A DNA stretch of 64,000 bases from positions 124,001 to 188,000 of the forward strand of contig NZ_AYMU01000008.1 of assembly GCF_000633395.1 (NCBI RefSeq). The letters are read 5' to 3'. Origin of the DNA: Pseudomonas sp. PH1b. Lineage in GTDB: Bacteria > Pseudomonadota > Gammaproteobacteria > Pseudomonadales > Pseudomonadaceae. Positions 60,613-64,000 of the stretch are shown here, one piece after another. Position 1 is the stretch's first letter. The number at the start of each line of letters is the position of its first letter. The notes beneath the pieces were generated by a model. It did not search any database. It was not told the DNA's origin and saw only the letters and a list, made by a program, of their open reading frames with translations. Made by a program: the position numbers and the translations under genes.

Positions 60613-63587
60613 TCGAGATTGAGTCCTGCTCCATGCTGTTGCTGTCGACTGGCCAAGTGCCCCTGGTAGTCCAGGCTCAGGGACAGGTCCCGGGCCAGGG
60701 CCAGGCGTGCCTGGGCTCCGACCTGCGCAGCGTCGCGCACGGGCGCGGCGCTGTTCACCGCAAAGCCCTGGTCGCTGCCGGCAAAGGACAACGGTTCGCG
60801 GGCCTGGGCGCCATTCAGGCGGTGCTGCCAGCCCAGGCTCGCCGACAGTTCCAGGGCCTGTCCCGACGCCAGCCGCAGCTGCTGGCGACCACGCAGGCCG
60901 AGGGTGCCGAGCCAGGCATCGCGCTGGTCGCGGTCGCCCTCCAGGGCCGCGGCGGCGCCTTTCTCGTGGAAGGCATCCCGGTCCAGGTGCTGGTAGGCCA
61001 GGTTGACGAAAGGCTCCAGCACCAGGGGCGCCAGCGGCACGGCATAGGCCGCCTCGGCAAACACCTGGGTGCTGCGGGCATCGACCCGGGCCTTCTCCCG
61101 GCCGGACACATCGGCATAGGCCAGGTCGCGACGGACCTCGGCGCGATGCCAGCTATGGCTGGCGCCCAGGCTCAGGCGCAGCGCGTCCAGGTCGTGGCGG
61201 GCATAGGCCCCCAGGTGATAGCTGTCGACCTCGGCCTTGGCCCGGGTGCCGGCGCCCATGTGCAAGGCACTTTCGCTGTAGCCAGCCGCCAGGCCGATAC
61301 GGGTCTGCTCGTCGAGGTCGCGGTCGATACCGGCCAGCATGCCGCCAAGAGAGCTGTCATAGGCAGTGGTGCCCTTGGCGCCCTCGACCCGCCCCCAGGC
61401 CCCCAGGCCCTTGATCCAGCCACTGGCAGTCGCCGGCTCCGCTCCCGCGTGCCCCAGGGCCGGGCGTTGCAGGCGTTCGCCCAGGGCATCGCGCAGCACC
61501 GAGCCCTGGCTGACCAGCATCGAACTCAGGGCCGGGTAGATCTCCCCGGACAATTGCTGCAGTGCACCCTGGGCCACCGCCGCCGAAGGCGACAGCAACA
61601 GGCTTTCATAGACCGGGTTGCCCGCCGCCAACTGTTCCACTGCAGCGCCGGTCGCGCGCTGGTTGGGGGTCAGGCCGACGCTGGCAAAGGAGGTCGCGTT
61701 GCGCATTACCTGCAACTGCACGCTGCTGGCCGAATAGTCGAGGGCTGTGCCAAGAAACAGCGATTCGGGCTGGGCACTGGAAAAACGCCCGACGACGCCA
61801 CCTGCCGCTTGCAGGATGTCGTACTGGCGGCCAACCAGGCTCGGCACCTGCTGCGCGGCCAGCACATTCCCCCGAGGCTCGGGCACCAGGTCGACAGCGG
61901 CACCATTCAGGCTGGCCTGGCCCGTGGCGACGATTCGGTCGCTGGCACTCGGGGACAGCTCCAGCACATAGGTCGAGCCCGGCTGGAAGTCGACGTTCCC
62001 CGCCACATTCAAGGTGCCGATGGAGTTGCCCGGCGCCACCCGGGCACCGGCCGCAGCGCTGATTCCGGCGACCTGCCCGGAACCGCCCAGGGTGCCCCCG
62101 GCATTGACCCTGACCTCTGACGCCAGCGTGCCGTTGACCGCCAGCAAGCCGCCATTGACCGTGGTTGGACCGCGATAGCTGCTGTCGCCGCTGAGCACCA
62201 GCCAGCCGGCCCCGGACTTGACCAGGCTGCCCTGGTAGATCCGCGCCGCCGCTGCCGCATCGCGGGCCATGCCCAGGGCATAGTCGGTCTGCTCCTGCTG
62301 GCTGGCTCCCGGGCTCAGGCCATGCTCCCAGCCCCGGTCCTGCAGGGTCTGCCGCCAGGCCTGGCGTTCGGCGGCGTCCTCGGCCTGACGCTGGATAAGC
62401 GCCTGGTCCGAAAGGCCGTTACTCCAGACATCCCCTTGGCCGCGCCCCAGGTTGACGTCGAATTCGCCCAGCAGCTGCCCCGGCCCGTGCATCGCCCGCC
62501 GCAAATCCGGCACGCCCCAGCCCACCAGCGCACTGGGCCCCTGGGTGGGCGAGCCGTCGAGCTGCCGGGCGGTGGTCAGCAGTACTTGCAGGGCCTGCTG
62601 GTTGTCCAGGTAGGGATAACGCTCCATCACCAGGGCCAGGGCGCCGGTGGCATGGGGCGCAGCCATGGACGTACCGTTGTAGGTGGCGTAGCCGCCGCCG
62701 GGCACGGTGCTGGTGATGGCGGCGCCGGGCGTGGCCAGGCACCAGTACTTGGCGATGCCGCACTGGTTGTATTTCTGCTGGTTGTTCTTGTCCAGCCCCG
62801 AGACCGCCAGCCAGTGGCCTTCCAGTTCCGGCTGAAAATACGGCAGGGCCGAACGCACGCTGGCATTGGCATAGCCGCTGTTGCCGGCACTGAAGACATT
62901 GATCACCCCGCGGCGCGAAACCTCGGCGGCGGCATCGAGCCAGGTGCCCTGTTGGAAATGCTGGGCGTAGGCTGCCCGCAGGCCGTCCAGGGTCTGGTAG
63001 CTGACATCCTTGGGCTGGCTGCCCCAGCTGTTGTTGATGACCCGCGCCCCGGCCTCGGCCAGGGCGCCGTACACCGCCTTGAAATACTGCGGGTCGGGGC
63101 TGGGGCCGAACAGGAAACTGTCGTTGTGATTGGTATTGCCTACATACACCTGGGCGTTGAAGGCCACGCCGTGCATGCCGTTACCGTCGCGGGCCGCGCC
63201 CATGGTGCCGGTGACGTGGGTGCCGTGGCTGTCATTGGCGCCATTGAGCACCCCGGAGACGCTGAACGGCTTGCCATCCCGATCGTTTCCCGTGGCGGTG
63301 AGCGGATGAAAGCGTGTGGAACTGGCCTCGGGATGGGCGGCATCGAACCCCGAGTCCAGGGCGCCGATCTTCACTCCTGCACCGCTGTAGCCGGCGGCAT
63401 AGGCCTGGTTTGCCTGCATCCGTTCCAGGCCCCAGTCCTGCAGGTATTCGGCGGAGCGCCAACTGGCAGGGTCCCCCAGCCGTCCGCTGTCCTGATAGGT
63501 GGCCTGGGCCGGCAACGGCAGTCCTGTGGCAAATGCCAGGCACAGGGTGCCCGTCAGCGCCTTGAGCTGATCGCACTTCACATCCAT
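60600..63587 (-). CDS. Autotransporter subtilisin-like serine protease, paralogue of the downstream gene
   Basis: This 995-residue type V secreted protease has a signal peptide LTGTLCLAFATGLPLPAQATY, an S8 domain with Asp in IGALDSGFDAAHPE, His in DSHGTHVTGTMGA and Ser in NGTSMAAPHATG, and then a beta-strand repeat (SGAGWLVLSGDSSYRGPTTVNGG). The C-terminal barrel ends LNLEWRF. It shares with its neighbour the conserved start of the mature chain (SGRLGDPASWRSAEY), the TSFASVGLTPNQRA linker and the barrel. The ATG at 63587 has GAGAAG upstream. It is transcribed after the second lipase gene and before the paralogous protease. Confidence 0.92.
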   Translation of the reverse strand: MDVKCDQLKALTGTLCLAFATGLPLPAQATYQDSGRLGDPASWRSAEYLQDWGLERMQANQAYAAGYSGAGVKIGALDSGFDAAHPEASSTRFHPLTATGNDRDGKPFSVSGVLNGANDSHGTHVTGTMGAARDGNGMHGVAFNAQVYVGNTNHNDSFLFGPSPDPQYFKAVYGALAEAGARVINNSWGSQPKDVSYQTLDGLRAAYAQHFQQGTWLDAAAEVSRRGVINVFSAGNSGYANASVRSALPYFQPELEGHWLAVSGLDKNNQQKYNQCGIAKYWCLATPGAAITSTVPGGGYATYNGTSMAAPHATGALALVMERYPYLDNQQALQVLLTTARQLDGSPTQGPSALVGWGVPDLRRAMHGPGQLLGEFDVNLGRGQGDVWSNGLSDQALIQRQAEDAAERQAWRQTLQDRGWEHGLSPGASQQEQTDYALGMARDAAAAARIYQGSLVKSGAGWLVLSGDSSYRGPTTVNGGLLAVNGTLASEVRVNAGGTLGGSGQVAGISAAAGARVAPGNSIGTLNVAGNVDFQPGSTYVLELSPSASDRIVATGQASLNGAAVDLVPEPRGNVLAAQQVPSLVGRQYDILQAAGGVVGRFSSAQPESLFLGTALDYSASSVQLQVMRNATSFASVGLTPNQRATGAAVEQLAAGNPVYESLLLSPSAAVAQGALQQLSGEIYPALSSMLVSQGSVLRDALGERLQRPALGHAGAEPATASGWIKGLGAWGRVEGAKGTTAYDSSLGGMLAGIDRDLDEQTRIGLAAGYSESALHMGAGTRAKAEVDSYHLGAYARHDLDALRLSLGASHSWHRAEVRRDLAYADVSGREKARVDARSTQVFAEAAYAVPLAPLVLEPFVNLAYQHLDRDAFHEKGAAAALEGDRDQRDAWLGTLGLRGRQQLRLASGQALELSASLGWQHRLNGAQAREPLSFAGSDQGFAVNSAAPVRDAAQVGAQARLALARDLSLSLDYQGHLASRQQQHGAGLNLEWRF

Positions 63588-63702
63588 GTTGATGACTTCT
63601 CGATTTTTGTTGTTGTTGGACCGTCCTTCCGGGACCGATCGTTGTGTCGCCTGTTACCGCCTGGGGCCGGGGCCCGTCCTCTGGTTTTCCTGCTTGTTGG
63701 GC

Positions 63703-63727
63703 CCGGGGAGTGAAGCGCCCTCCCCGG
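63703..63727. terminator. Hairpin after the second lipase gene
   Basis: CCGGGGAG and CTCCCCGG form a perfect 8-bp stem with a 9-base loop, about 55 bp past the stop of the lipase gene on the minus strand. It lacks a T-run. Confidence 0.4.
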
Positions 63728-63781
63728 ACACTGCCGTCAACGCCACGGCGCCCTTCAAGGACGCCGCGCCTGCTGCTTGCC

Positions 63782-64000
63782 TCAGGCGAACACGATGCCC
63801 GAGCCGTTCAGGCCGTCGAGGCCGACCCCCACCAGGGTCACCGAGAACTCGCCGACACTGAGCAGGGTGTCGTTGCCGTTCTGCGACAGGTGCTGGCTGT
63901 AGTCGTATTGCCCATCGACACCCGGCACGCCCATGAACACCAGCTTGTCGGTGTTCTGATAACCGTGGATCAGGTCCAGGCCGAAATTGCCGCTGAACAG
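63782..64000 (-). CDS. Type I-secreted RTX lipase, C-terminal fragment (second copy, PueB-like)
   Basis: The last 72 residues of a second RTX lipase are present; the rest lies beyond the right edge. The reading is LFSGNFGLDLIHGYQNTDKL, FMGVPGVDGQYDY, NGNDTLLSVGEFSVTLVGVGLDGLNGSGIVFA. It aligns over its full length with the end of the lipase at 55468, including the type I secretion signal (GSGIVFA versus GSGITIA). P. protegens and P. chlororaphis carry two such enzymes, PueA and PueB, flanking related genes, so PueB is the likely identity. It is the most upstream minus-strand gene seen in this exoenzyme block. Confidence 0.85.
   Translation of the reverse strand: MFSGNFGLDLIHGYQNTDKLVFMGVPGVDGQYDYSQHLSQNGNDTLLSVGEFSVTLVGVGLDGLNGSGIVFA

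Overview
The window is GC-rich, densely coded DNA with no tRNA, rRNA, CRISPR or prophage genes. It looks like a Pseudomonas chromosome of the P. fluorescens group, near P. protegens/P. chlororaphis. The reasons are the Pseudomonas-type REP doublets (GTAGGAGC...GCTCCTAC) with a RAYT transposase, a 617-residue type I-secreted lipase/polyurethanase beside two autotransporter serine proteases, and Roc/Pvr-Rcs-type regulators. The species is inferred from gene content only.

Positions 1-40 kb read as an organosulfur-scavenging archipelago. It holds four SsuD-like flavin-dependent monooxygenases (LLM family; 2-898, 5485-6579, 12692-13891, 22513-23670), three DszB-like proteins (14798-15853, 23690-24742, 24780-25838), two SfnB/DszC-like acyl-CoA-dehydrogenase-fold proteins (16610-17857, 37782-38852), and three TonB-dependent receptors (2865, 26461, 29172). 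Transport is covered by one Dpp/Opp-type ABC system with two paralogous Tat-lipoprotein binding proteins, two Ssu/Tau-type ABC systems and a heterodimeric ABC exporter. The implied order is outer-membrane uptake, periplasmic binding, inner-membrane import, then oxygenative C-S cleavage and desulfination to sulfite. No flavin reductase, which such oxygenases need, is encoded here.

Four sites with a strong sigma-54 -24/-12 pattern sit 26-51 bp (one about 450 bp) upstream of operon starts in this region. Three of the upstream regions share a perfect palindrome, TGCTGCT-N2-AGCAGCA, at enhancer-like distances. Five neighbouring proteins (2,666 residues) contain only three sulfur atoms besides their initiator methionines, as expected of genes used when sulfur is scarce. 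About 30 REP doublets in eleven clusters fill the intergenic gaps from 2.5 to 35 kb; none is seen from 35 to 64 kb.

From 35 to 40.5 kb lies a minus-strand operon (CMD protein, acyl-CoA-dehydrogenase-like, ATPase, Tat binding protein, permease) with a divergent AraC regulator. A molybdopterin-binding Mop protein and an aldo/keto reductase follow. At 41.9-50.5 kb is a Roc/Pvr-Rcs-type phosphorelay: hybrid kinase, REC-EAL phosphodiesterase, hybrid kinase with Hpt but a receiver lacking its Asp, RcsB-like regulator and a TIGR03067-like protein. Next come a FAN1-type nuclease plus XPD-like helicase pair, two small secreted or lipoprotein genes, and an exoenzyme block: lipase, two subtilisin-type autotransporters and the 3' end of a second lipase that runs off the window.
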